64,000 nucleotides of DNA. Origin: Paracoccus caeni. Its GTDB lineage: Bacteria; Pseudomonadota; Alphaproteobacteria; Rhodobacterales; Rhodobacteraceae. Made by a program: the position numbers and the translations under genes. Positions 26,869 to 36,798 of this stretch are shown one piece after another. The notes under the pieces were generated by a model. It saw nothing but the letters and a program-made list of their open reading frames with translations. It did not search any database and was not told where the DNA came from. Within the stretch, counting starts at the first letter, position 1. Every line of letters starts with the position of its first letter. The DNA is taken from assembly GCF_016629665.1 (NCBI RefSeq), contig NZ_JAEPRQ010000004.1, positions 62,001 to 126,000 of the forward strand. The letters are read 5' to 3'.

Positions 26869-27974
26869 CCGACGCGGCTTTCAGTGCCGGGCTGCGGCCC
26901 TCTGCCGTGCAGGGGGTCGTTTCGCTGGACAGTGCCGTCAGGGGGCCGGGCACGGTCCGTTTCGAGGGTGTAGGTAAGGTCTTCCATTCCTCGGCAGGTG
27001 AGGTTCAGGCGCTGAAGGATATCAGCCTCGACATCCGCGCGGGCGAGGTCTTTGGCATTATCGGCCGGTCGGGGGCGGGCAAGTCCAGCCTTCTGCGCAC
27101 CATCAACCGGCTGGAAGCGCCGACCACCGGCCGGGTGCTGGTCGATGGGCAGGACATCTCGGCGCTGCAGGAAGACGGTCTGGTGCGCCTGCGCCGCCGT
27201 ATCGGGATGATCTTTCAGCATTTCAATCTGTTATCGGCCAAGACAGTGCGCGAAAATGTCGCCCTGCCGTTGCAGGTCGCGGGGGTAGCGCGTGCCGATA
27301 TCACCGCGCGGGTGGATGAGGCGCTGAAGCTGGTTGGGCTGGAAGGCAAGGATGCCACCTATCCGTCGCGGTTGTCAGGCGGGCAGAAGCAGCGCGTCGG
27401 CATCGCCCGCGCGCTGGTCAGCCGCCCCGAAATCTTGCTGTGCGACGAAGCGACCTCGGCGCTGGACCCGGAAACCACGCTGTCGATTCTGGAGCTTTTG
27501 CGCGACATTAACCGTCGTCTGGGGCTGACGATCATTCTGATCACCCATGAGATGAGCGTGATCCGCGAGATTTGCAGCCGTGTCGTCGTGCTGGAAACCG
27601 GCGAGATCGCCGAGGAAGGCCCGGTCTGGCAGGTCTTCGGCGCGCCGCGCCATCCGGCCACACAGGCGCTGCTGCAACCGCTGCAACGCGATCTGCCCGC
27701 CGATCTGGTTGCGCATCTGCGCCCGACCTCGCAGGGGCCGCGCGACCGGGCGGTCATCGATATTCGCTATGCCGGCCGTGCCGCGCCTGATCTTTCCGTG
27801 CTGGCGCAAGCAGCGGGCGCGGGGCTTGAACTACTCTCCGCCGGGGTCGAGCGGATTCAGGGGCACTCGGTGGGGCGTATCGTTCTGGCCGCAGGGCCGG
27901 GCACGGATCTGGCGGCGGTTCAGGCCGCTGAAACGACGGCAAGGGTGATCGGCTATGTCTCCGCAAATGATTGA
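26865..27974 (+). CDS. metN: ABC transporter ATPase, MetN family
   Basis: 369-residue ATPase. It has Walker [12 protein letters not shown]-loop MIFQHFNLL, signature [15 protein letters not shown], Walker [17 protein letters not shown] and switch His in LITHEMSVI, as in MetN. After residue about 270 a C-terminal NIL-like domain follows ([22 protein letters not shown]), the part that binds methionine and inhibits transport in E. coli MetN. The first about 25 residues ([21 protein letters not shown]) are an unusual extension before the ATPase fold. ATGA overlap with the binding-protein gene. Confidence 0.88.
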   Translation: MTDAAFSAGLRPSAVQGVVSLDSAVRGPGTVRFEGVGKVFHSSAGEVQALKDISLDIRAGEVFGIIGRSGAGKSSLLRTINRLEAPTTGRVLVDGQDISALQEDGLVRLRRRIGMIFQHFNLLSAKTVRENVALPLQVAGVARADITARVDEALKLVGLEGKDATYPSRLSGGQKQRVGIARALVSRPEILLCDEATSALDPETTLSILELLRDINRRLGLTIILITHEMSVIREICSRVVVLETGEIAEEGPVWQVFGAPRHPATQALLQPLQRDLPADLVAHLRPTSQGPRDRAVIDIRYAGRAAPDLSVLAQAAGAGLELLSAGVERIQGHSVGRIVLAAGPGTDLAAVQAAETTARVIGYVSAND

Positions 27975-28608
27975 CCGCCTGTGGCAGGCGTTTCAGGACA
28001 CGCTGTTCATGGTCGGCGTTTCGGCCGGGATCGCGGTGCTGGCGGGGATTCCGCTGGCGGTGTTTCTGGTCACCTCCGGGCATGGCGGCATCTTCCCCAC
28101 GCCGCGTCTGAACCGGATCGTCGGATTGGCGGTGAACGGCTTTCGCGCGGTGCCTTTCATCGTGCTGCTGGTGGCGCTGATCCCGTTCACCCGGCTGGTC
28201 GTCGGCACCACCATCGGTGTCTGGGCGGCGATCGTGCCGCTGGCCGTGTCGGCCACACCTTTCTTCGCCCGCATCGCCGAGGTCAGCCTGCGCGAGGTTG
28301 ATCCCGGTCTGATCGAGGCGGCTCAGTCCATCGGCTGCCGCCGTTGGCACATCATCCGCCACGTCCTGCTGCCCGAGGCGATGCCCGGCATCATCGGCGG
28401 GCTGACCATCACCGTCGTCACCATGATCGGGGCATCGGCAATGGCGGGCGTCGTCGGTGCGGGTGGCCTGGGGGATGTGGCGATGCGCTATGGCTATCAG
28501 CGCTTCGATACCAATGTGATGCTGGTGGTGATCGCAATTCTGATCGTGATGGTCAGCGCGGTGCAGTTTACCGGCGATACGGTGGTGCGTCGGTTGAAGG
28601 CGCGGTGA
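27955..28608 (+). CDS. metI: ABC transporter permease, MetI family
   Basis: 217-residue inner-membrane permease with about five helices. [29 protein letters not shown] at the N-terminus, [18 protein letters not shown], and the [29 protein letters not shown]ase-contact loop are MetI-like. It overlaps the metN end by 20 bases if the ATG at 27955 is used; a second ATG at 27967, overlapping the stop by eight bases, is equally possible. The repeat copy B follows its stop. Confidence 0.87.
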   Translation: MSPQMIDRLWQAFQDTLFMVGVSAGIAVLAGIPLAVFLVTSGHGGIFPTPRLNRIVGLAVNGFRAVPFIVLLVALIPFTRLVVGTTIGVWAAIVPLAVSATPFFARIAEVSLREVDPGLIEAAQSIGCRRWHIIRHVLLPEAMPGIIGGLTITVVTMIGASAMAGVVGAGGLGDVAMRYGYQRFDTNVMLVVIAILIVMVSAVQFTGDTVVRRLKAR

Positions 28609-28634
28609 GAGCCGCGCCCGTTCGACATTGATGA

Positions 28635-28814
28635 TCGAAGCGGAGGGCGGGGCACTGCCGCGGTTGGGCACGGCAACGATCGTGCAGGACACTTTATGGT
28701 GCCATCCCTTCGAACATCTCTGTAGCGCGGGACATCACCGAAGTGCCCAGCCGGGGGGCGGCTGTGCACTGCCCGGCGTCGCCCAAGGGCGACTTGATTC
28801 CGGGCGGGCGCTCT
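28635..28814 (-). repeat. Structured repeat, copy B (inverted relative to copy A)
   Basis: The minus strand of this stretch aligns with 12546-12727. Hairpin 1 here is GTCGCCC/GGGCGAC (28778-28784 with 28787-28793): different bases from copy A but the same pairing, in the same place and inside the same GCCCGG/CCGGGC outer stem. Hairpin 2 (28743-28753 with 28759-28769) keeps GTGCCCAGCCG and its partner with one mismatch. Like copy A it lies between convergent genes (metI and a monooxygenase), but in the opposite sense relative to the minus-strand gene, so it is not part of a larger gene duplication. Confidence 0.75.
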
Positions 28815-28841
28815 ACTTTTGTCGCCGGGGGTGGAGGGCTT

Positions 28842-30212
28842 TCACCGCGTCCGATTGACCCGATACCCTTCGACCGCATGGCGGGCCGGTAGACGGTCGC
28901 CTTCTCCGAACAACTTGTGGCGCAAGGTGCCGGGGCTGTATTCGGTCTTGTAGCGCCCGCGCGTCTGCAACTCCGGCACCACCAGATCGGCGAAATCCTC
29001 GTAACTGCCGGGGGTGATCAGCCGCGACAGGTTGAAGCCGTCGATCCCGCCTTCCTCAAGCCAGCTTTCCAACTCATCCGCGACCTCTGCCGGATCGCCG
29101 ACCACCAAAGGATAACGCCCGCCAAGTGCCAACTGCTGGAGCAGATCGCGCTTGGTCCAGCCGCGACTTTCGGCCAGCTTGTTCGCCGATTGGATCGCAT
29201 TGCCGCCACCCCAGGGGATCGGATCGTCCAGCCCGTAGCGGGCAAAGTCGATGCCGGTCGAGGCCGAATAATGCGCCAGCCCGGCCTCGGGGTTGGAATG
29301 CGCCTGAATGCCCGCAAGCTTCTCACGCGCGGCACGGGCGTTGCGGTCGGTCACGATGTTGATACCGACCAGTATCTTCACGTCATCCGGCCGCCGTCCC
29401 GCCGCGACCACCGCCTCGCGCAAGGTTCGGGCGGTGCGCGCCGCCGTTGCCTTGTCGGGGGCCGAGATGAACACGCATTCCGCATGCTGCGCCGCAAAGC
29501 GCTGACCCCGGCCCGATGCGCCCGCCTGATAAAGAACCGGCGTGCGCTGTGGCGAAGGCTCGGACAGGTGATAGCCATCGACGCGGTAGAACGGGCCTTC
29601 ATGCAGAACCGGGCGCACCTTGGCCGGGTCGGCATAGCGGCGACCGGCGCGGTCGGCGATCACCGCATCGTCGTCCCAGGAATCCTCCCACAGCTTGTAG
29701 AGGGCTTCCAGATAGTCATCCGCCTGATCGTATCGCTGATCATGGCTTGCCAGCCCCGCACCACCGACGGCGCGGACGGCACTGTCCAGATAGCCGGTGA
29801 CGATGTTCCAGCCGATCCGCCCGCCGGTCAGGTGATCCAGCGTCGAGATGCGACGGGCGAAGGTATAGGGATGTTCCTGATTAACGTTGACGGTCACGCC
29901 AAAGCCAAGATGCGTCGTCACCGACGCCATGGCGGTGACCAGCAACAACGGATCATTCACCGGCAACTGGATGCTTTCCCGCAAGGTCAGATCGACATTG
30001 CCGCCATAGACCCCATAGGTCCCCAGAATATCCGCCAGAAAGATCCCGTCGAACAGCCCCCGTTCCAGCGTGCGGGCCAGATCGGTCCAGTGATCCAGCT
30101 GCGTGTAATCGGTCGAACGGTCCTCAGGATGCGTCCACAGGCCGTGGTTGATATGGCCGATGCAGTTCATGTTGAACGCATTGACGATGATGTGCTTGCG
30201 ATCTTGCGCCAT
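28842..30212 (-). CDS. DmoA/DszA-like flavin-dependent monooxygenase
   Basis: 456 residues, NtaA/SnaA/DszA branch. The pattern HIIVNAFNMNCIGHINHGLW, LERGLFDGIFLADILGTY, LGFGVTVNVNQEHPYTFARR, GGRIGWNIVTGYLDSAVRAVG and PSPQRTPVLYQAGASGRG follows dimethylsulfide monooxygenase DmoA more closely than the other LLM proteins in this window. Such enzymes oxidise a C-S bond with FMNH2 from a separate reductase. The gene starts 2 bases after the stop of the SfnB-type gene and closes a three-gene operon facing the MetQNI-type importer. A thioether or sulfone substrate is inferred. Confidence 0.85.
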   Translation of the reverse strand: MAQDRKHIIVNAFNMNCIGHINHGLWTHPEDRSTDYTQLDHWTDLARTLERGLFDGIFLADILGTYGVYGGNVDLTLRESIQLPVNDPLLLVTAMASVTTHLGFGVTVNVNQEHPYTFARRISTLDHLTGGRIGWNIVTGYLDSAVRAVGGAGLASHDQRYDQADDYLEALYKLWEDSWDDDAVIADRAGRRYADPAKVRPVLHEGPFYRVDGYHLSEPSPQRTPVLYQAGASGRGQRFAAQHAECVFISAPDKATAARTARTLREAVVAAGRRPDDVKILVGINIVTDRNARAAREKLAGIQAHSNPEAGLAHYSASTGIDFARYGLDDPIPWGGGNAIQSANKLAESRGWTKRDLLQQLALGGRYPLVVGDPAEVADELESWLEEGGIDGFNLSRLITPGSYEDFADLVVPELQTRGRYKTEYSPGTLRHKLFGEGDRLPARHAVEGYRVNRTR

Positions 30213-30214
30213 GA

Positions 30215-31423
30215 TCAGATCGCACCGTGACGCGGCGGGTGGATGCCGTTCAGACTGTGGTTGCCGATGGCGTGATATTTCCAGCGCACCGGATCGTGCA
30301 GCGGATGCGTGCGGACATTGCGCCAGTGCCGGTCCAGATTGTCATCGGTAAAGGTGGCCGAGGTTCCGGTCAGCTCGAACAGCTTGTTCGCCGCCAGAAG
30401 CCCCGCCGTCGTGGTCAGCGCCCGCGCCGCCGCAACGGCAAGCGAGGCTGCGGCCACGCTGTCCTCGGTCGGATCGGCCTTCGCGGCATCGACAAAGCGG
30501 CCCGCGCGGTTGAGCAGCGCCTCGGCAGCACTAAGGCGCAGCGAGACATCGCCGATCCCGGTCAGGGTCAGCGGATCCTCGGATGCATGCGCGATCTTCG
30601 CGTCCAGCCATGGCCGGGCGCGGTCGCGGATGAAGGGCAGCGTTTCGGCGAACGCCGCCTTGCCGATGCCAAGATCAATCGCCGCATGCAGGATCTGGGC
30701 AAGCGGGCCGATGGGGGTCGGACGGTCGAAGCTGTCCTGAAACGGGATCACCCATTCGGGTCGCACCTGAACCCGCCGCAATGCGACCGAGCCGGACCCG
30801 GTGACGCGCTGTCCGAAGCCGTCCCAGTCGTCGGTGATGGTCACGCCCTCGGCCTCGCGCGGGATGAAGACCAGTTGTTGCCGATCATCCTCGTCGGTCA
30901 CCAGCGTCGGTATCCAATGGGCATAGATCGCGCCGGTGCAGTAGAACTTGTTCCCCTCGACCAGCAGCTTGTCGCCGTCGTGGAACAGCCGGGTACGGCG
31001 TTTGAAATCGCGCGCGCCGATTTCGGCCAGCGCATTGCCGAAGCGATGCCCGGCAAGGGCAAGACCGTCGAAATAGCGCCGCTGTTCGGGTGACCCGCCC
31101 GAGCGCAGCACCTCGAGCGCGTAAAAATGGTTCTGCGGGATCTGGCCCAGCGAGCCATCGGCGGCGGCGATGATCGCGATGACCTGCGCCAGTGTCGCCG
31201 ACCTGACCCCGGCACCGCCATGCTCTCTCGGGACGGTGATGCCCCAGAGGCCGGAGGCGGTGAAACGCTCGATCTCGTCCCAGGGCAGGCGACGGTCGCG
31301 GTCGCGCTCGGACGCGCCCTTTGCAAATTCGGCGGCAAGGTGGGTGGCTGCGGCGATGGCCTCGGCATCGTCGGCGATGACATGAACAGGGGCGGGCTTG
31401 GGCGCGGCTTTTGGTGCGGTCAT
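30215..31423 (-). CDS. sfnB: SfnB-family oxidoreductase (acyl-CoA dehydrogenase fold)
   Basis: 402 residues with the flavin-dependent acyl-CoA dehydrogenase fold, in the branch containing SfnB and DszC that serves sulfur scavenging. Characteristic strings are HVIADDAEAIAAATHLAAEFA, SGLWGITVPREHGGAGV, AAADGSLGQIPQNHFYALE, FYCTGAIYAHWIPTLV and the C-terminal RTHPLHDPVRWKYHAIGNHSLNG. The usual catalytic Glu of acyl-CoA dehydrogenases is not evident, as in DszC monooxygenases. I start at ATG 31423, 4 bases after the upstream stop; the earlier ATG (31459) lies within the upstream gene. Second in the operon. Confidence 0.83.
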   Translation of the reverse strand: MTAPKAAPKPAPVHVIADDAEAIAAATHLAAEFAKGASERDRDRRLPWDEIERFTASGLWGITVPREHGGAGVRSATLAQVIAIIAAADGSLGQIPQNHFYALEVLRSGGSPEQRRYFDGLALAGHRFGNALAEIGARDFKRRTRLFHDGDKLLVEGNKFYCTGAIYAHWIPTLVTDEDDRQQLVFIPREAEGVTITDDWDGFGQRVTGSGSVALRRVQVRPEWVIPFQDSFDRPTPIGPLAQILHAAIDLGIGKAAFAETLPFIRDRARPWLDAKIAHASEDPLTLTGIGDVSLRLSAAEALLNRAGRFVDAAKADPTEDSVAAASLAVAAARALTTTAGLLAANKLFELTGTSATFTDDNLDRHWRNVRTHPLHDPVRWKYHAIGNHSLNGIHPPRHGAI

Positions 31424-31427
31424 CGGC

Positions 31428-32654
31428 TTAATTCCATTGATGGCGCGCAGGCAGCGCACCGTTTAGGTGCCAGTTGCCCAGCAGGTGATATTTCCAGCGC
31501 ACCGGATCGTGCAGCGTATGAACCCGCGCGTTCCGCCACAGCCGCCCCAGATTCAGCGCCGCCCGTGTCGATGACGACCCCGCCAGTTCATAGAATTTCT
31601 CGGTCGCGGTCAGGGCGATTTCCGTGGTCAGGATCTTCGCTTCGGCCACCGCGACCGAGGCGCGGGCGCTGGCCTCGGCAGTGACCGGGGCTGCGGAGAG
31701 TTCGTCCAAAAGACGGGCGGCGTTGCGCAAGACCTCTTGCGCGGCCCAAAGGTCGATCTGAAGCCTGCCGATATCGGCGATGATATAGGGGTCATCCTGC
31801 GCCCGGCTGGCACCGGAATCGACCCATGGCCGCGATTTATCGCGCACGAAGGCGGTCGCCTCGCGCAGCGCGCCCACGGCGATGCCGCTGTCGATCGCGG
31901 CCTGTATGATCTGCGACAGGGGGCCGGTCAGGCCGGGAATCTCAGCGCGCTGCCAGACCGGGATGATCTGTTCGTCACTCTCGATCAGCACATTGTCAAA
32001 GATCACGCTGCCCGAGGCGGTGGTGCGCTGCCCGAAAGAGTTCCAGTCGTCGGGAATGGTGACGCCCGGCGCATCGGCGGGCACCCAGACCTGAACCGGG
32101 CGGCCCTCGGCATCATTGGCGCGGGTCGGAATCCAGTCGGCAAAGATTGCGCCTGTCGAATAGAAGCGGTGACCGCTGAGGCGCAGCCCGTCGGCGGCGC
32201 GATGCAGGCCGGTGGTGTTATGGGTCAGCACCTCGCGGCTGCGTTCCGGCCCGGCATTGCCGATACGTTTGCCCTTCAGGACATCGCCGTAGAAGCGGCG
32301 TTTCTGCGCCTCGGTCCCCGCCTCGTTCAGCAGTTGCAGGACGCCGAAATGGTTCTGCGGGATCTGCCCGACCGAGGAATCGGCGGCGCAGAGGATTTCA
32401 AACACCTCTACCAGCGTAAGGATCGGCAATTCCGGTCCGCCATAGGCTTTCGGCACGGTGATCGCGCCCAGCCCGGTCGCGGTGAAATCCGCGATTTCCT
32501 GATGCGGCAGGATACGTTCGGCATCGCGTCTCGCGGCCTTCGGGGCCCAGTCCTCGGCCAGCCGCAAAGCCGCAGCAATCGCCTGATCATGCGTGGAAAT
32601 CTGGGCGGGGAATACGCCGTCCGATGGGGCGATTTTGTGGGCGAGATGTGTCAT
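31428..32654 (-). CDS. SfnB-family oxidoreductase, second paralogue
   Basis: 408 residues of the same family as the next gene: DFTATGLGAITVPKAYGGPEL, CAADSSVGQIPQNHFGVLQLL, LSGHRFYSTGAIFADWIPTRA, PDDWNSFGQRTTASGSVIFDNV and VHTLHDPVRWKYHLLGNWHLNG. The two paralogues share the C-terminal motif but are clearly diverged, so they may act on different substrates or as a two-step pair. First gene of the operon with the second SfnB-type and DmoA-like genes. The ATG at 32654 is preceded by AAAAAGGC; the 146-base gap to the LysR gene, which ends at 32801 on the same strand, should hold a promoter. Confidence 0.83.
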   Translation of the reverse strand: MTHLAHKIAPSDGVFPAQISTHDQAIAAALRLAEDWAPKAARRDAERILPHQEIADFTATGLGAITVPKAYGGPELPILTLVEVFEILCAADSSVGQIPQNHFGVLQLLNEAGTEAQKRRFYGDVLKGKRIGNAGPERSREVLTHNTTGLHRAADGLRLSGHRFYSTGAIFADWIPTRANDAEGRPVQVWVPADAPGVTIPDDWNSFGQRTTASGSVIFDNVLIESDEQIIPVWQRAEIPGLTGPLSQIIQAAIDSGIAVGALREATAFVRDKSRPWVDSGASRAQDDPYIIADIGRLQIDLWAAQEVLRNAARLLDELSAAPVTAEASARASVAVAEAKILTTEIALTATEKFYELAGSSSTRAALNLGRLWRNARVHTLHDPVRWKYHLLGNWHLNGALPARHQWN

Positions 32655-32800
32655 GGCACCGTCGCTGCCTTTTTATCTACCATATATGTCGTGATTTATA
32701 CGGGTGACGCGCGGCGGGCTCTATTCCAAATTCGGGGCGGATCGTGGAAGCATTTGCCTGTCGGCGCGACATGCAGAGGAAAATCTGCCGTCATCTCGTT

Positions 32801-33763
32801 TCAAGCTGCATCCGCATCATGGGCGGCGCCTTTGGCTTCCTGCCGCAGCCAGTTCTGCAGAGCCATGATCTCGGGCCGTCTTACGCTGTCGGCGGGGGTG
32901 ACGAAGTAATAGGCGCGTCCGATGGGCCAGGGATCGCCAAACGGGCTGACCAGGCGACCGCTGGCCAAATCCGCTTCGGCCAGACGCAATTTGCCAAGCG
33001 CGATGCCTTTGCCCGCAGCCGCCGCCTCTAGCAACATCGAGGATTGCTGCAGCCGGATGCCGGCGCGCGCATTCTCGCCCGCGACGATCTCGTGCTTCAG
33101 CAGCCATTTCTCCCAATCCGGGCTGGAGCCGTCATGTTCCGGCCCGCCTTCGTGCAACAGGACGACATCTCCGGCCAGTGCGGCGGGACCGCGCCGGGCA
33201 AGGTCGTGTCGCGCGGCCAGATCGGGGCTGCAGACCGGCAGCAGCGCTTCCGACATCAGATGGCTGACCGCAAGGCCGGGATACTGGCCGTTGCCATATC
33301 GGATCGCGCAATCCACCTTGCCGTCACTGAAACTGGCCAGCCCCACCGACGCCTCGATCAGCAGTTCCAGCCCCGGCACGGCGGCATGCAGCGTATCAAG
33401 GCGCGGCATCAGCCACTTCATCGCAAAGGATGGCGGGACCGAAATCCGCAGTGCCATGCTGTCCTGTCCCAGCTTCGCCAGCGCGCCGATCATCAGGCTG
33501 AATGCCTTGTCCAGATCGGGCAGCAGATCCTGTGCCATCGGTGTCAGGTCCAGCCTACCCCGATTGCGGTGAAACAGCGGGCCGCCAAGCTGCTCTTCCA
33601 GTAGGCGAACCTGCTGCCCGATCGCTGCGGTCGAGACCCGCAGCTCCGCCGCCGCCGCCCGGAAACTGCGGTGACGGGCGCTGACGACAAAGGCGCGCAG
33701 GGCGTTCAACGGCAGCCGGTCCATGGCCACATATCGCGCGCTGGCGGCTCTTTCTGTCGGCAT
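32801..33763 (-). CDS. LysR-family transcriptional regulator (GcvA-like)
   Basis: 320 residues. The N-terminal helix-turn-helix is LPLNALRAFVVSARHRSFRAAAAELRVSTAAIGQQVRLLEEQLG (about 16-60), followed by the LysR substrate domain from ALRISVPPSFAMKWLMPRL, a wording typical of GcvA-type members. I use ATG 33763, with GGGAG 8 bases upstream; a further ATG at 33724 starts right at the DNA-binding domain, and the longest frame (33895) has no homology. It is divergent from the Ssu-like importer operon (34160 onward), which it probably controls, and upstream of the SfnB operon on the same strand. Confidence 0.85.
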   Translation of the reverse strand: MPTERAASARYVAMDRLPLNALRAFVVSARHRSFRAAAAELRVSTAAIGQQVRLLEEQLGGPLFHRNRGRLDLTPMAQDLLPDLDKAFSLMIGALAKLGQDSMALRISVPPSFAMKWLMPRLDTLHAAVPGLELLIEASVGLASFSDGKVDCAIRYGNGQYPGLAVSHLMSEALLPVCSPDLAARHDLARRGPAALAGDVVLLHEGGPEHDGSSPDWEKWLLKHEIVAGENARAGIRLQQSSMLLEAAAAGKGIALGKLRLAEADLASGRLVSPFGDPWPIGRAYYFVTPADSVRRPEIMALQNWLRQEAKGAAHDADAA

Positions 33764-34159
33764 GGTGGCAGCTCCCTTTGCTAGGGCACACCGTCGCAAG
33801 GGCGGATCGGCTGCGAACCTACGCGGCGGGGCGCATCCTGCCGATTCCAAAGAACCAGCCGACTGGGGAAGAGGATTCCCGTTCCGCGGGTGCAATCAGG
33901 AATTATCTTTTCCCGCACCGCCGCCATGCTGCCTGTTCGCCGAAGAATCCTCCGCAGCAGGGCCAAAACCAGCCCGGCGGAAAGAAATTCTTTCGGCGGC
34001 CCGATGGAAATCTATCTCAAGCGAAGGAATTCTGCGCCGCGCCCCGAGAAGAGCAGGATCAACCCCCGAAACCGTCCGTTTTAAGTACGGCGCGTCTATC
34101 GACATTAAAGTGTTTATGCCTAGCCTTTGGTGTTCAGAACTCATCTGGACAGGTTGGAC
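33764..34159. promoter_or_regulatory. Divergent control region between the LysR gene and the importer operon
   Basis: Nearly 400 bases without a supported gene. It contains a perfect 15-base palindrome GAAAGAA-A-TTCTTTC at 33980-33994, of the size and T-rich/A-rich shape seen in LysR-type sites, though it does not fit the T-N11-A form exactly. Other short repeats (GGATTCCCGTTCC, GGAATTC) lie nearby. The stretch 34080-34150 is AT-richer and likely holds the promoter of the importer. The open frames inside lack ribosome sites. Confidence 0.4.
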
Positions 34160-35224
34160 ATGACAAAGACCTTACTCCGCCATCTGCTGGCCCCGGTGCT
34201 GGCGACCTCATTCGGCCTTGCCGGTGCCGTGCCCCTTGCCTATGCCGCCGACCCCCTGCCTGATGAGGTACCCGAGGGAACGGTGCTGCGGATCGGCGAT
34301 CCGTTGATTCAGAAAGCGCTGGAGCTTTCGGGGCTGATCGACGAGCTGAGCTTTACCGTCGAATGGGCCAATATCAGCGGCGGTCCGCAATCAAGCGAGG
34401 CTTTCCGCGCCAATGCGCTGGATATTTCAAGCGTCGCCGAGATCCCCTCGATCCACGCGACATGGACCAACCTGCCGGTCCGCAACATCGCCTATCGCGA
34501 ACGCGAAGACCCGCTGGCCCATCCCATCTACCGCTTTGGCATCACCCCGGAACTGGGGTCCGAGATCGACAGTCTGGAGGATTTCAAGGGCCGCCGTATC
34601 GCCTATAGCCCCGGTCAGGCGCAGGGCGCGCTGGTCCTCAGGGTGCTGGAAGCGGCGGGGCTGGAACAGGATGATGTGACGCTGGTCGAACTGCCCAGCA
34701 CCGGCGACGTCTATCCGGTCGCGCTGGCCTCGGGTCAGGTGGATATCGCGCCGCTTGGGTCGGTCTATATCCCGCGCTACATCGCGCAATATGGCGATGA
34801 TGGCGCGCGGCTTGTCGATCACGGGCTGCGAGACGATCCGAACCATCTCTGGGCACCGCAGGCGGTGCTGGACGATCCGGCCAAGGCTGCGGCTGCGGCG
34901 GAATATGTCCGGCTCTGGGCGCGTGCGACCGAGTGGATCAACGACCACCCCGAAGAATTCATTCAGGGCTATTACGTCAAGGACCAGAATCTCAGCTACG
35001 AGGACGGCAAGGCCGCGGTCGAACAGACTGGGCGCTACGTGATCCCGTCGAACTGGGACGAGGTGGTCGCGCGTCACACCCATACCATCGCGCTTTTGGC
35101 CGAGGCGACCGGCAACGAGCCGTTCAGCGCCGAACAAATCTTTGACCGCCGCTTCGAGAAGGTGGCTGCCGAGGCTTTGACCGAAGGCTCCAGCGCCGTG
35201 AAGCAAGAGGAACTGAGCCAATGA
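34160..35224 (+). CDS. ABC transporter substrate-binding protein, SsuA family
   Basis: 354 residues, signal peptide ending PLAYAADP. The mature part has LRIGDPLIQKALELSGLIDEL, FTVEWANISGGPQSSEAFRANALDISSVAEIPSIHA and GRRIAYSPGQAQGALVLRVLEAAGL, a pattern of sulfonate or sulfate-ester receptors. I use ATG 34160 because it starts the signal peptide; the in-frame ATG at 34127 lacks a good ribosome site. First gene of the long plus-strand operon under the LysR gene. The ligand is presumably the substrate of the two DszA-like monooxygenases downstream. Confidence 0.84.
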   Translation: MTKTLLRHLLAPVLATSFGLAGAVPLAYAADPLPDEVPEGTVLRIGDPLIQKALELSGLIDELSFTVEWANISGGPQSSEAFRANALDISSVAEIPSIHATWTNLPVRNIAYREREDPLAHPIYRFGITPELGSEIDSLEDFKGRRIAYSPGQAQGALVLRVLEAAGLEQDDVTLVELPSTGDVYPVALASGQVDIAPLGSVYIPRYIAQYGDDGARLVDHGLRDDPNHLWAPQAVLDDPAKAAAAAEYVRLWARATEWINDHPEEFIQGYYVKDQNLSYEDGKAAVEQTGRYVIPSNWDEVVARHTHTIALLAEATGNEPFSAEQIFDRRFEKVAAEALTEGSSAVKQEELSQ

Positions 35225-36053
35225 CCCTGATCGCGACAGACGGCTTCAAGCCGCAACAGGCGGCTGCGGCCAACCTTCAGAATCGTCGCCGCAGCGGGGC
35301 AAGGGTCCGTCTTGGGCCGGGCCCGGCGATCCCCTTCGGATTGCAGATCGGCAGTCTTGCGCTGCTTGTGCTGTGGACGCTGGGCTCGGCATTGGGGCTG
35401 ATCGATCCGCGGATTTTGTCGGCGCCGTGGACGGTGCTGGATGCGTTTCGGCAACTGATCGCGGATGGACGGCTGCAGGATCACTTTGGGGTTTCGGCCT
35501 ATCGGGCGGTGACCGGGCTGGTCATCGGCGTCGCCATCGGCACGGTTCTGGCGATCATCGCCGGGCTGTCGCGGATCGGCGAGGCGCTGATCGACGGCCC
35601 GATCCAGATCAAGCGCGCGGTGCCGACGCTGGCGCTCATCCCGCTGCTGATGCTGTGGTTCGGCATCGGCGAAGAGATGAAGATCATCACCATCGTCCTC
35701 GCCGTGATCGTGCCGATCTACATCCATACCCACAACGCGCTGCGCGGCATCGACAATCGCTATGTCGAACTGTCCGAGACGCTGAACCTGTCCCGCTGGG
35801 CCTTCATCCGCGAGGTGGTGCTGCCGGGCGCGATGCCGGGCTTCCTTCTGGGGCTGCGCTTTGCCGTCACGCTTTGCTGGGTCTCGCTGGTCGTGGTCGA
35901 ACAGATCAATGCCACCAGCGGTCTGGGCTACATGATCAACCTTGCCCGCACCTATGGCCAGACGGAAATCATCATCGCCGGGATCGTGGTCTATGCGGTG
36001 CTTGGCCTTGCCTCGGACGCTGCCGTCCGCTTCATCGAACGGAGGACGCTCTC

Positions 36054-36078
<25 letters not shown>
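35221..36078 (+). CDS. ABC transporter permease, SsuC family
   Basis: 285-residue inner-membrane permease. An N-terminal cytoplasmic stretch rich in Gln and Arg is followed by about six helices, with YRAVTGLVIGVAIGTVLAIIAG, FGIGEEMKIITIVLAVIVPIYIHTHNALRGID and the ATPase-contact loop SETLNLSRWAFIREVVLPGAMPGFLLG. It overlaps the binding-protein gene by 4 bases and the ATPase gene by 25 bases, so the three are tightly coupled. Paired with the protein at 34160 and ATPase at 36054. Confidence 0.86.
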
Positions 36079-36779
<701 letters not shown>

Positions 36780-36798
36780 CAATCAAAGGAAATTCGAC

